Position numbers and translations under genes: made by a program | In this document: positions 1-6,221 of the stretch, piece after piece | How the letters are laid out: every line of letters begins with the position of its first letter | Numbering within the stretch: position 1 is the first letter of the stretch | The notes under the pieces: generated by a model | What the model saw: only the letters and a program-made list of their open reading frames with translations | What the model was told of the DNA's origin: nothing | Databases searched by the model: none | Source of the DNA: CAZOIA01 sp964579675 | GTDB lineage: Bacteria > Planctomycetota > Phycisphaerae > UBA1845 > PWPN01 | Reading direction: 5' to 3' | Length of the DNA: 25,222 nt | Assembly (NCBI GenBank): GCA_964579675.1 | Contig: CAZOIA010000071.1 | Span: 1 to 25,222, forward strand

Positions 1-131
1 ACAGCGTGTCGATGGTCATGTCGGAACCCGAGTGGTTGATTTCAACTGATTTCTTTGTCTTCTCCGTGTCTTCGTGCCTTCGTGGTGAATAATCCAGGTC
101 AGGCACCTTCTCAGCGGGCGAAAGACTACGA
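1..131. other. Left-edge spacer with CACGAAG-type degenerate repeat
   Basis: I see no convincing gene here. Positions 55-93 read, on the minus strand, as back-to-back variants of CACGAAG/ACACGGAG. This is a low-complexity intergenic repeat type that recurs in many environmental bacterial genomes (recalled, not searched). An open frame runs in from the window edge to a stop near 92 and could be the tail of a gene outside the window, but nothing in it is recognisable. Confidence 0.4.
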
Positions 132-243
132 GGCTTGCGTGAGGCAAGCTGTCAGCGATCGGCCGTCAGCTTTCAGTCGGAGCTCCTACCTTGCCCATCA
201 TCGCGGCCCCACCCTTTGCTGTCGCAAAGGATGGCCCACCCCG
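132..243. repeat. Left copy of ~110-bp direct repeat with hairpin
   Basis: This segment and 3008-3119 align along their whole length with roughly ten mismatches. The repeat contains the inverted pair AAGCTG/CAGCTT around a GC-rich core. It also has a strong hairpin, CCTTTGC-TGTC-GCAAAGG, extended outward by GGCCC/GGGCC-like arms. The two copies bracket the methylase remnants and the restriction-modification cassette. Hairpin repeats of this kind usually occur in many copies per genome; only two are in this window. Confidence 0.85.
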
Positions 244-492
244 CCGACTGCCTGGACCAGTTGCGCAAGTTCCCCGACGCCTGCGTGGACCTCATTTACA
301 TCGACCCGCCCTTTAACAGCAACCGCAACTACGAGGTCTTCTGGGGCGAGACCAAGGAGAAGCGGGCGTTCGAGGACCCCCACGCCAGCACCCAGGCCTA
401 CATCGAGTACATGCGGCCGCGATGCGTCGAGCTGGCCCGCGTGCTCAAGAGAACCAGCAGCTTCTGCTGCCACTGCGACCGGCACGTCGAGA
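231..492 (+). pseudogene. N-terminal remnant of a site-specific DNA methyltransferase
   Basis: The 87-residue homologous stretch starts at an ATG inside the left repeat. It carries the catalytic DPPF motif of amino (N4/N6) DNA methyltransferases in the context YIDPPFNSNRNYEVFWG, followed by the conserved block MRPRCVELARVLK and HCDRHVE. Homology stops near 490. The same frame stays open to 1031, but only as antisense to the endonuclease gene. The true N terminus (typically LYxGDCL) has been replaced by repeat sequence, and everything after HCD is missing. The matching C-terminal Mrr-like piece lies at 2592-3017. This is a broken gene and should have no methylase activity. Confidence 0.8.
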
Positions 493-512
493 ACCCCCGC
501 GCCCGACCCACG

Positions 513-1361
513 TCAGGACTCGTTGAGGGCCGCCGCCCACGCCTTGGCGAGTGCAGGCATTCGCTCCAAGACCTCAGTCCCGAACAGCACTTCGTCCACG
601 TACCCCATGTGCAGCATATCTACGATTCGACACAGGTAGGACCGGCCGCAATCCCACCATGTGTAGTGCGCGTCGATGATCAGGTAGTGCTTACAGTCAA
701 CCTTGTCGGACTCGCGAAGCTCCTCCAACTCCATCCCGTCGAGGAGCGTTTCGTAGACGCCGTCAGCGACACGGCTCCCGAACGTGGTCGTGTGGTAATA
801 CTCCTTGATCTCCCACACCGCGATGGGGTTGACGGTGGAGGGGAAAGCACCGTCGACGCGGCGGGCGAGGGTGCGCAGAGGGGCAGCGCCTCTTGTGAAG
901 GTCGTCAGTTCGCGCGGGTCGGAGTCGAAAGCCACTCCTCCGGCGTTTGCGTCAATGAGCATGTTGACGATGTTGGTCAGGTAGGCCGGTTTCTTCTTCT
1001 TGCCCTTCTGCTTGTTCATGACAATGGGTAACTTCGACTTTGTGGCCTTGCGGACACGATCGAACGCCTCCGCGGCCCGCTTGGGATCCATGAGGCGCGG
1101 TTCGACGGAGGTGTTGAGCACGTCGGCACGGTACGCGAAGTAGCTCGCGAGGGCCGCCCCGAGCGCGGTTGGCTTCCCACCCGCGTCGATGACGTGCGCG
1201 ACGCCGAGTTCCAGTTCGTTGAGGGCTCCAGCGATCCGGGCGAGGTCGGGGACGAGTATCTGGCCAGTACCACGGGCGGTGTACCCGACCTGTTGGCTGA
1301 TGGACCGCACGTTCGCCCAGAAGTGCTTAGGGCGGTTCAGAAAGCGGGGATCGGGGTTCAC
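513..1361 (-). CDS. Putative type II restriction endonuclease
   Basis: 282 residues, starting at a GTG that overlaps the TGA of the upstream controller gene (GTGA). GGAGG lies 7 nt before the start, so translation is probably coupled to the controller. A candidate PD-(D/E)xK core is present: D170, then NPIAVWEIKEYY with E184 and K186. It is followed by a polar TTTFGSRVADGVYETLLDG helix and an IIDAHYTWWDCGRSY block. Position next to a controller and divergent from a Dam-like methylase strongly supports a nuclease that cuts unmethylated copies of that enzyme's site. The family was not identified with certainty and the recognition sequence is unknown. The reading frame is intact. Confidence 0.65.
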   Translation of the reverse strand: MNPDPRFLNRPKHFWANVRSISQQVGYTARGTGQILVPDLARIAGALNELELGVAHVIDAGGKPTALGAALASYFAYRADVLNTSVEPRLMDPKRAAEAFDRVRKATKSKLPIVMNKQKGKKKKPAYLTNIVNMLIDANAGGVAFDSDPRELTTFTRGAAPLRTLARRVDGAFPSTVNPIAVWEIKEYYHTTTFGSRVADGVYETLLDGMELEELRESDKVDCKHYLIIDAHYTWWDCGRSYLCRIVDMLHMGYVDEVLFGTEVLERMPALAKAWAAALNES

Positions 1362-1600
1362 GGCTTGCCTCCTTCCATCCGCCGGATGAAGTCGGCAAGC
1401 GTCGTTCCGAGTGCCTCGCAAATCTCACGCAGTTCAAGGACATCCACCCGGCGTTCTCCGGATTCACAGCGGCTCACGAAGGACTGCGGCTGGCCGAGCT
1501 TGTCCGCCAAGTCCTCCTGGCGCAGCCCCGAATCGACCCTGACTTGCCGGAGAACGGCCAGGAACCGCTGCCGCTCGGCCTGCTTGCTGCGGGACGCCAT
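1358..1600 (-). CDS. XRE-family controller (C-protein-like) regulator
   Basis: 80 residues, which is the usual size for restriction-modification controller proteins. The helix-turn-helix spans about residues 25-52 (LRQEDLADKLGQPQSFVSRC, then ESGERRVD), a classic XRE/Cro-C1 fold, followed by the dimer-type helix LREICEALGTTLADFIRRME. The start was set at the ATG at 1600 because a TATGGT -10-like box lies exactly 7 nt upstream, suggesting a leaderless transcript. An upstream GTG at 1612 would add four residues. The gene overlaps the endonuclease by 4 bp, so the two are co-transcribed. By analogy with PvuII and BamHI it would delay endonuclease expression and autoregulate; this is inference. Confidence 0.8.
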   Translation of the reverse strand: MASRSKQAERQRFLAVLRQVRVDSGLRQEDLADKLGQPQSFVSRCESGERRVDVLELREICEALGTTLADFIRRMEGGKP

Positions 1601-1657
1601 GTCGAAGACCATAAGCCGGCTTGACGTGGATGCAAAAATCGCATACGCTTGCGGCCA
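1600..1657. promoter_or_regulatory. Overlapping divergent promoters with central palindrome
   Basis: On +, TTGACG (1621-1626), a 17-bp spacer and TACGCT (1644-1649) are followed 7 nt later by the methylase ATG. On -, TTTGCA, a 17-bp spacer and TATGGT (1613-1608) are followed 7 nt later by the controller ATG. Both transcripts would begin at or beside the start codon. The perfect 10-bp palindrome AAGCCGGCTT (1613-1622) touches the methylase -35 and the controller -10. It is the best candidate operator for the XRE protein. Confidence 0.55.
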
Positions 1658-2580
1658 TGACGCGACTTGCCTCCCGCCGTTCCCGCCGCGACAATGCCCC
1701 CATGCAGATGCTGCTGTTCGGAGAAGGCCGCCGCATTGAAGTGGCCCCGTTCACCGCAGGGCTCCTCAAGTGGATCGGCAACAAGCAGCGCATGGCGCAC
1801 GAGATCGTGTCCTACTTCCCGCCAGAGTTCGGTACATACTTCGAGCCATTCCTGGGCAGTGCGGCGGTGCTCGGCACGCTCCAACCCAAGCGGGCCGTTG
1901 GCTCCGACACGTTCGCCCCCCTCGTGGGAATTTGGCAAACGCTTCACGCGGACCCCGCGCGGCTCAAGCGCTGGTACACCGAGCGCTACAATCGGATGAT
2001 GACGGGCGAGAAGGTCGAGGAGTACGAAAGAATCAAGGCGTCGTACAACAACAAGCCCAACGGGGCCGATCTTCTCTTCCTCTGCCGCTCGTGCTACGCG
2101 GGCGTCGTGAGGTTCCGTCAGGCCGACGGCTACATGTCCACGCCGTGCGGGCCGCACAAGCCCGTCCCTCCCGCCAAGTTCGCCGCCCGCGTCGACGACT
2201 GGCACCGCCGGACCAGTGGGACCGAGTTTCGGCAGATGGACTACCGTGAAGCCCTGAGCCAGACGAAACCGGGCGATCTGGTCTACTGCGACCCGCCCTA
2301 CACCCACAGCCAGGCCATCCTGTACGGGGCACAGCGGTTCCGGCTCCAGCAGTTGTTGGGGGCGATCAAGGAGTGCAAGGCACGGGGCGTGTATGTGGCG
2401 CTGAGTATCGATGGCACCAAGCGTTCGGGCAACCACGTCTGCGATCTTCCCATCCCCAAAGGACTCTTTGAGCGGGAGGTCTTGGTCAACTGCGGGCGGT
2501 CGATGCTGCGCCGCCTGCAGATGGGCGGGCAGACGCTTGAGGGCGAGGTTGTCGCGGACCGGCTGTTGCTGACATACTAG
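1657..2580 (+). CDS. Dam-like DNA adenine methyltransferase
   Basis: 307 residues, alpha-class N6-adenine methylase of the Dam/M.MboI/M.EcoRV family. The N-terminal SAM-binding segment is LLKWIGNKQRMAHEI (about 36-50). Motif I is FEPFLGS (62-68), the acidic ribose-binding turn is GSD (82-84), and catalytic motif IV is VYCDPPY (209-215). It methylates an adenine in the cassette's target site to protect the host. The ATG at 1657 fits the promoter spacing; starts at 1621, 1630 or 1702 are also in frame, and the region before MQMLLFGEG is poorly conserved-looking. All core motifs are intact, so the protein is probably active. The specificity cannot be read from the sequence. Confidence 0.88.
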   Translation: MTRLASRRSRRDNAPMQMLLFGEGRRIEVAPFTAGLLKWIGNKQRMAHEIVSYFPPEFGTYFEPFLGSAAVLGTLQPKRAVGSDTFAPLVGIWQTLHADPARLKRWYTERYNRMMTGEKVEEYERIKASYNNKPNGADLLFLCRSCYAGVVRFRQADGYMSTPCGPHKPVPPAKFAARVDDWHRRTSGTEFRQMDYREALSQTKPGDLVYCDPPYTHSQAILYGAQRFRLQQLLGAIKECKARGVYVALSIDGTKRSGNHVCDLPIPKGLFEREVLVNCGRSMLRRLQMGGQTLEGEVVADRLLLTY

Positions 2581-2591
2581 ACCGATCTGTC

Positions 2592-3017
2592 GTGGATCAC
2601 CGCTCGCCCTGGGATTCCCCGTTCGAGTTCGAGAACTGGGCGGTCATCGCCCTCGGGGGCATCCCAAACAAGACGCAGGTCGGCGACATGGGCATCGATG
2701 GCCGCATCTTTCCGGTCTCGTCATTGCCGGCCAAGGCCGCGGCGAAGAAGGGCGAGGCGCCGATCTTTCACGAGTTCATGGACGCCTGGTATCCGATCCG
2801 GGGCAAGCAGAAGGAGAAGGTTGGTCGCCCGGACATCGACGCCTTCGAGGCGATGATGACCCGCGAGGACCGCGAGAAGGGCTTCTTCGTCGCCTTCGAT
2901 TACACCCGTGACGCCCTCCGCGAGATCGACGCCTTCTTCCGCAAGCAGAAGAAGGTCATCGTCGCCCTGATCGTGCGGGAGATACTGGACGAGGAGACCG
3001 CCAAGAAGCTTGTGTGA
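2592..3017 (+). pseudogene. C-terminal Mrr-like remnant of a DNA methyltransferase
   Basis: 141 residues matching the C-terminal domain found on large site-specific DNA methyltransferases, recognisable by SPFEFENWAVIALGGIPNK, GDMGIDGRIF and the block GRPDIDAFEAMMTRE...KGFFVAFDYT. This fold is related to Mrr restriction endonucleases. The usual lysine motif PIQVKQ reads PIRGKQ here, so one catalytic-region residue is changed. The piece starts about 12 bp after the adenine methylase stop without its own clear ribosome-binding site, and its stop abuts the right repeat. With 231-492 it is what is left of one gene whose middle, a few hundred codons, is gone. It might still be translated, but has no evident function alone. 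Confidence 0.75.
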
Positions 3018-3119
3018 GGGAAGCTGTCAGCGATCGGCCGTCAGCTTTCAGCCGGAACTGCTAGCCTGTCCATCATCGCGGCCCCACCCTTTGCTGTCGC
3101 AAAGGATGGGCCACCCCGC
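3008..3119. repeat. Right copy of ~110-bp direct repeat with hairpin
   Basis: Same orientation and nearly the same sequence as 132-243, including the CCTTTGC-TGTC-GCAAAGG hairpin. It begins at the last codons of the methylase remnant. The two copies are long and similar enough for homologous recombination to delete or amplify the 2.9 kb between them. Confidence 0.85.
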
Positions 3120-3150
3120 CCAGATCAGGCGATGTCAGGAGCAGAATGCG

Positions 3151-4146
3151 ATGGCAGGTGGTGAGCCAACGGAGGATCAATCCACTTCCCCGGAGGAAAC
3201 CGGTTCCCTTGGGAATGGTCCTGACCCGAAGATCGTTCGCGTCGTTTTCGAGCGAGGCGTCGAGGTCCGCCTTGGGCCCGATAGGAAATGGCATTGCCAG
3301 TCAACGAAGGCTCCAGCGCAGGCTGTATTCGATATCCGCGCACACGTTAAGAACAGCTATGGATTCCGCCCTATCCTAATCACCGAAAGAGTACCTTCAT
3401 TCGGCAACCAACAATCTGACATGACTTCACTGTTGCTGCCCGATGGGAGGCGCTACGATCTCATTGAGACACAGCTCTATCAAAGGAGCATGTCAGTACA
3501 CCGGATCAGGCGAGAAGCGATCAATGTGTCGTATATGCTTCAAGCGATCGGATATCACTGCCGTCAACTGGCTGAGAGTTACAGCACGATTTGCCGCGAG
3601 TTCTCACGATTCCCCCTCTCCGAAGATGAAGGTGATCGGGCGCTATTCGGCAACCAAACTGAACCCTATCACGAGTTTGACGCGCTGGTTACTGCGGTCC
3701 GTCGAACCTACGAGAGCTTGAGATACATCATCTGGAAGGTGTTCTCGGGAACTGGTTCGACACCCAGCTCGTTTCCGAAAACCATTCAGGCCTGTACCCG
3801 CCTGCCGTCAGACCTGCGGGCGTGTCTGGACCAAAGCTGGGCCCAAGTGGGCAACCGGGCCAAGGACTACCGTGACTGCCTTCAGCACTACGTACCCCTA
3901 GCTCCTGGCATGTCTTCCGTGCATATGCAGCGCCTCCCCGGGGGCGTCTGGTATGTTTCAGCCTTCTTACCCGACAATCCGGAAGCACAGTCAGGACAGA
4001 GCTTCCGCTATGATGGCCAGATTGATGCATGCACGTACGGCTGGGGGCTGGTGAGCGAGGTGATAAGCGTGGTGACGATGGTGGTCGAAGCGGTCCAACG
4101 AGCTAGGATGTGGGACGCTCCTGGCGCAAACGATCTCACACGGTAA
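3151..4146 (+). CDS. Hypothetical protein of unknown function
   Basis: 331 residues. The ATG at 3151 is chosen because upstream in-frame sequence is only the hairpin repeat, and a GGAG lies about 11 nt before this start. No signal peptide, membrane segment or known catalytic motif is evident. The N-terminal ~30 residues are acidic and disordered-looking. Residues ~30-110 look beta-rich and contain a DIRAHVKNSYGF segment. The remainder looks helical (MLQAIGYHCRQLAESYSTICREF; VRRTYESLRYIIWKVF). Base composition between about 3340 and 3760 is clearly more AT-rich than its neighbours, which suggests recent acquisition. Position beside a restriction-modification cassette makes a defence or island gene plausible, but this is only context. 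The family was not recognised. Confidence 0.7.
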   Translation: MAGGEPTEDQSTSPEETGSLGNGPDPKIVRVVFERGVEVRLGPDRKWHCQSTKAPAQAVFDIRAHVKNSYGFRPILITERVPSFGNQQSDMTSLLLPDGRRYDLIETQLYQRSMSVHRIRREAINVSYMLQAIGYHCRQLAESYSTICREFSRFPLSEDEGDRALFGNQTEPYHEFDALVTAVRRTYESLRYIIWKVFSGTGSTPSSFPKTIQACTRLPSDLRACLDQSWAQVGNRAKDYRDCLQHYVPLAPGMSSVHMQRLPGGVWYVSAFLPDNPEAQSGQSFRYDGQIDACTYGWGLVSEVISVVTMVVEAVQRARMWDAPGANDLTR

Positions 4147-4387
4147 CGGATCGGCAGGTCAGACTGCCGGGTGGCCCGTCCATCCCGGCGCGGCGGGATG
4201 GATGGGTTGACGACGACGAGCAGAAACCGCCCTTGTTCCGCGCGGTCGATCGAACGTACGTGCGAATGGGATCACCTCGGCGTGGGCTCGGTCAAAGAGC
4301 GCACCGGCCTCGCCGGCATTCGCATCGAAGCCGAAGCGCGCCCCGCCGCCCGGATCACCCACCGGGCCGAGTAACGCTCCCGAACCT
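4147..4387. other. Spacer with two tandem hairpins
   Basis: Immediately after the preceding gene are two stem-loops: CGGCAG/CTGCCG (4152-4169) and TCCATCCC/GGGATGGA (4179-4202). Neither has a T-tract, so they may mark a factor-dependent end or be REP-like. The rest of the spacer has short open frames on both strands, but none resembles a protein I know. Confidence 0.45.
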
Positions 4388-4484
4388 CTATAGCACTTCA
4401 CGAAAAGATGTAGAGACTGAAAAGCCGTTTTCTCTCGGGAAGGAGGCCAAGAAACCACTATAAAAAAAGGGCAGATGCCCTATA
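4388..4484. repeat. Short inverted-repeat element, copy 1 (MITE-like)
   Basis: About 97 bp. It begins CTATAGCACTTCACG and ends AGGGCAGATGCCCTATA, whose reverse complement starts TATAGGGCATCTGCCC, giving imperfect terminal inverted repeats. Inside, TGTAGAG near the left pairs imperfectly with CCACTATA near the right. The same architecture occurs at 8519-8622. The right end overlaps the TAG stop of the adjacent minus-strand phage gene. There is no coding capacity. Confidence 0.65.
4462..4481 (-). terminator. Rho-independent terminator of the phage cluster
   Basis: On the minus strand the stem GGGCA-TC-TGCCC is followed by seven T residues, starting directly at the TAG stop of the last gene of the cluster. 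It forms the right terminus of the inverted-repeat element. Confidence 0.8.
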
Positions 4485-4881
4485 CCAGCGCCTCTGCCAC
4501 CATCGCCCCGTGGGCGGCCTCGATCCGGACGTAATCGTTCACGCTGTAGTCGCTGACCGTATGGTTCGGCGTCGGATAACACCGCACCTGGGCCCCCGAT
4601 GCATCCGACACGGTCGGGGGTGTGCCACTCCACGTCTGACGCACGACCATCAGGTGTGGCCCGTAGTCCGGATCAGACGTCACCACCGACGCCACCCGCC
4701 CGTAAACCGCCAGCGCTATCGAACCACCGGGCCGGGGCAGCACCGCCACCGAACCCCGCGCCGCCGACTCCTCGCGGAAAGACGACATGATCTCGGCCTG
4801 GTCCCGACGAAGCGTTTCCACCGATCGGATCATCGCAAACCCCCGAACCTTTCCCGTCCCGCCAACGAAGGCTACCCACAT
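4480..4881 (-). CDS. Phage-cluster protein, last gene (unknown)
   Basis: 133 residues starting at the ATG at 4881, which overlaps the end of the preceding gene by 10 bp; longer in-frame starts would lie wholly inside that gene. The N-terminal half contains a helical segment (MIRSVETLRRDQAEIMSSFREE). The C-terminal half looks like a small beta-barrel or virion-type domain (RPGGSIALAVYGRV; YVRIEAAHGAMVAEALV). No family was recognised. Overlap and strand place it at the 3' end of the structural operon, so a small fibre-tip or chaperone role is possible but unproven. Its stop codon lies within the terminator hairpin. Confidence 0.75.
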   Translation of the reverse strand: MWVAFVGGTGKVRGFAMIRSVETLRRDQAEIMSSFREESAARGSVAVLPRPGGSIALAVYGRVASVVTSDPDYGPHLMVVRQTWSGTPPTVSDASGAQVRCYPTPNHTVSDYSVNDYVRIEAAHGAMVAEALV

Positions 4882-5585
4882 GTAATCACGACCGTCGGAT
4901 CGGCCGACGGCGCCAGGGCGTCCGCCCAACCGAAGGCCACCTGCTCGTTCGTATCTTCGACCCCCTCTGCCGACACCGCACGCACCACCCAACGCACACG
5001 GGTCCCGCTTGCAAACGCCTCCGATGAATAGCAATAGTGAAAGCGTCCGCGACGGTACTCCACCGTGGCGACGATCGTCTCGAAATCCACACTCCCCGTC
5101 CCGCCATCGTTGTAGAGGCGAAATGCCGCGGGCTCCGCCTGCTCCCCCGGGCGGGAGTACGTCCATCGCAGGACGAACTTCCCACCAGCCCCCGGCGTCA
5201 CCCGCAAATCCGCCGGCGCGTTGGGCCGGGAACCGACCCAATCACCCGCCGCGTCGAATCCGGTGCTGGCAACCACCTCATCACTCCAGTTCTCAACGCC
5301 GCCGCCGTTGATCGCCGTCAACCGGTACACATACGTCGTGCTCGCATCGTGCATCATCCAGGGAAACGTTCGAATCGTCGTTGCGTCAGCACCGGCTGCT
5401 CCCACGATCGGCTCCGAGGCATCAGGCACCTCACCCACGCCCCGGCGAAGGTTGTAGCCGCCCCGGATACGCGGGAAGAAGAACCCGACGGTCGCACAAA
5501 CCCCGTTTGCGATCCCCGCCGGCGTCCAGCCCCGATGAATCGGATCGTAATAGGCCAGCCATTTCGCCAGGAATCCGTTACACAT
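4872..5585 (-). CDS. FN3-like phage surface protein
   Basis: 237 residues. The start at 5585 follows AGGAAGG by 7 nt; a GTG one codon earlier is also possible. Residues ~70-110 and ~120-220 look like two fibronectin type III-type beta-sandwiches (TTYVYRLTAINGGGVENWSD; PADLRVTPGAGGKFVLRWTY; TRVRWVVRAVSAEGVEDTNE). Such domains are common in tail fibres and adhesins and bind surface carbohydrates. No signal peptide is seen, consistent with a virion component. It overlaps the next gene, so the two are probably translated together. Confidence 0.75.
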   Translation of the reverse strand: MCNGFLAKWLAYYDPIHRGWTPAGIANGVCATVGFFFPRIRGGYNLRRGVGEVPDASEPIVGAAGADATTIRTFPWMMHDASTTYVYRLTAINGGGVENWSDEVVASTGFDAAGDWVGSRPNAPADLRVTPGAGGKFVLRWTYSRPGEQAEPAAFRLYNDGGTGSVDFETIVATVEYRRGRFHYCYSSEAFASGTRVRWVVRAVSAEGVEDTNEQVAFGWADALAPSADPTVVITCG

Positions 5586-5596
5586 CACCCAGCCTT

Positions 5597-5765
5597 CCTG
5601 AACGATGAATTATGAATGAGGAATGATGAATTAAAGATTCGGCTCCGATGCTTCTGCTCGTGGTTTTTCATCGTTCCGCGTTCATCGTTCCGCGTTCATC
5701 GTTCCGCGTTCATCATTCCGCGTTCATCATTCATAATTCTGCGTTCATCGTTCATCATTCTCTTC
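5597..5765. repeat. Degenerate GATGAA / TTCATC repeat tract 1
   Basis: The left part (5599-5634) has GATGAAT-type units. The right part (5669-5762) has TTCATC-type units, including about four tandem copies of the 14-mer CATCGTTCCGCGTT. The two halves are inverted relative to each other and could form a long hairpin. The tract fills the gap between two phage-cluster genes. Confidence 0.8.
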
Positions 5766-5768
5766 GCT

Positions 5769-6221
5769 CTAGCTCACCGCGACGGTCACGACGCCGTTCT
5801 CCTCGGTCGGCGTCAAGGTCCGTATCGTCGTGTCCCCGTCGTCGTCCTTGATCTCATCGACTCCCGTATCGATCGTATGGCTCCGGGCGTTGGCCAGCGC
5901 CGCCTTGGCCAGATGCACCTCATCCGGAAACCGCACCACCTGCATCGGAACGTACTGATTCACCGCCCCGTCGGCGGTGATCTTGAGCATTTCCTCGCCC
6001 TCGGTGTCGAGATCGCCGGCGGCCAGGCTGATCCGGTACGTCCCGTTCCCAACTTCCGAAGAGGACCCCTCAATGCCGGCATAGGAGGAGCCGCCGGCCT
6101 TGACGATCTGAACCGTGAGGGTCAGCCCCGTCTTCGGCGCGTTGGGTTCATCTTCATCCACCATCTGCACGAAGACGTCGCGCTTCCCCGCCGCAGTCTC
6201 GTTCTTCTGGAACAGCCTCAT
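5769..6221 (-). CDS. Small beta-rich phage-cluster protein
   Basis: 150 residues. The ATG overlaps the TGA of the beta-helix gene (ATGA), so it is translationally coupled to it. Residues ~15-100 look like an Ig/baseplate-type sandwich (VFVQMVDEDEPNAPKTGLTL; NGTYRISLAAGDLDTEGEEM). They are followed by a helical linker (LAKAALANARSHTIDTGVD) and a short C-terminal beta segment. Domains of this pattern occur in phage fibre or baseplate-upper proteins. Coupling suggests it assembles with the beta-helix protein. The exact family is uncertain. Confidence 0.75.
   Translation of the reverse strand: MRLFQKNETAAGKRDVFVQMVDEDEPNAPKTGLTLTVQIVKAGGSSYAGIEGSSSEVGNGTYRISLAAGDLDTEGEEMLKITADGAVNQYVPMQVVRFPDEVHLAKAALANARSHTIDTGVDEIKDDDGDTTIRTLTPTEENGVVTVAVS

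Larger units (their letters stand above)
493..2591. mobile_element. Restriction-modification cassette inserted in a methylase gene
   Basis: The 2.1-kb segment consists of three tightly packed genes and their shared promoter region. On - are an XRE controller and a putative endonuclease; on + is a Dam-like adenine methylase. Methylase-remnant homology stops within about 25 bp of the endonuclease stop on the left. It resumes within about 15 bp of the methylase stop on the right. The cassette therefore replaces the middle of an unrelated, larger methylase. No transposase or integrase is present. Gene order matches the divergent M / C-R layout known from PvuII-type systems. Confidence 0.7.

Noticed and set aside
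55..639. 194-codon plus-strand frame at the left edge
   Set aside because: It is Thr/Ser/Pro/Arg-rich and out of frame with the recognisable methylase remnant it overlaps.
493..1031. Extension of the N-terminal methylase fragment to 1031
   Set aside because: After about 490 the frame is antisense to the endonuclease and loses all methylase similarity.
5597..5765. Possible CRISPR array (regular short repeats)
   Set aside because: Repeat units are 7-14 bp with no unique spacers of constant length, and no cas genes are nearby.
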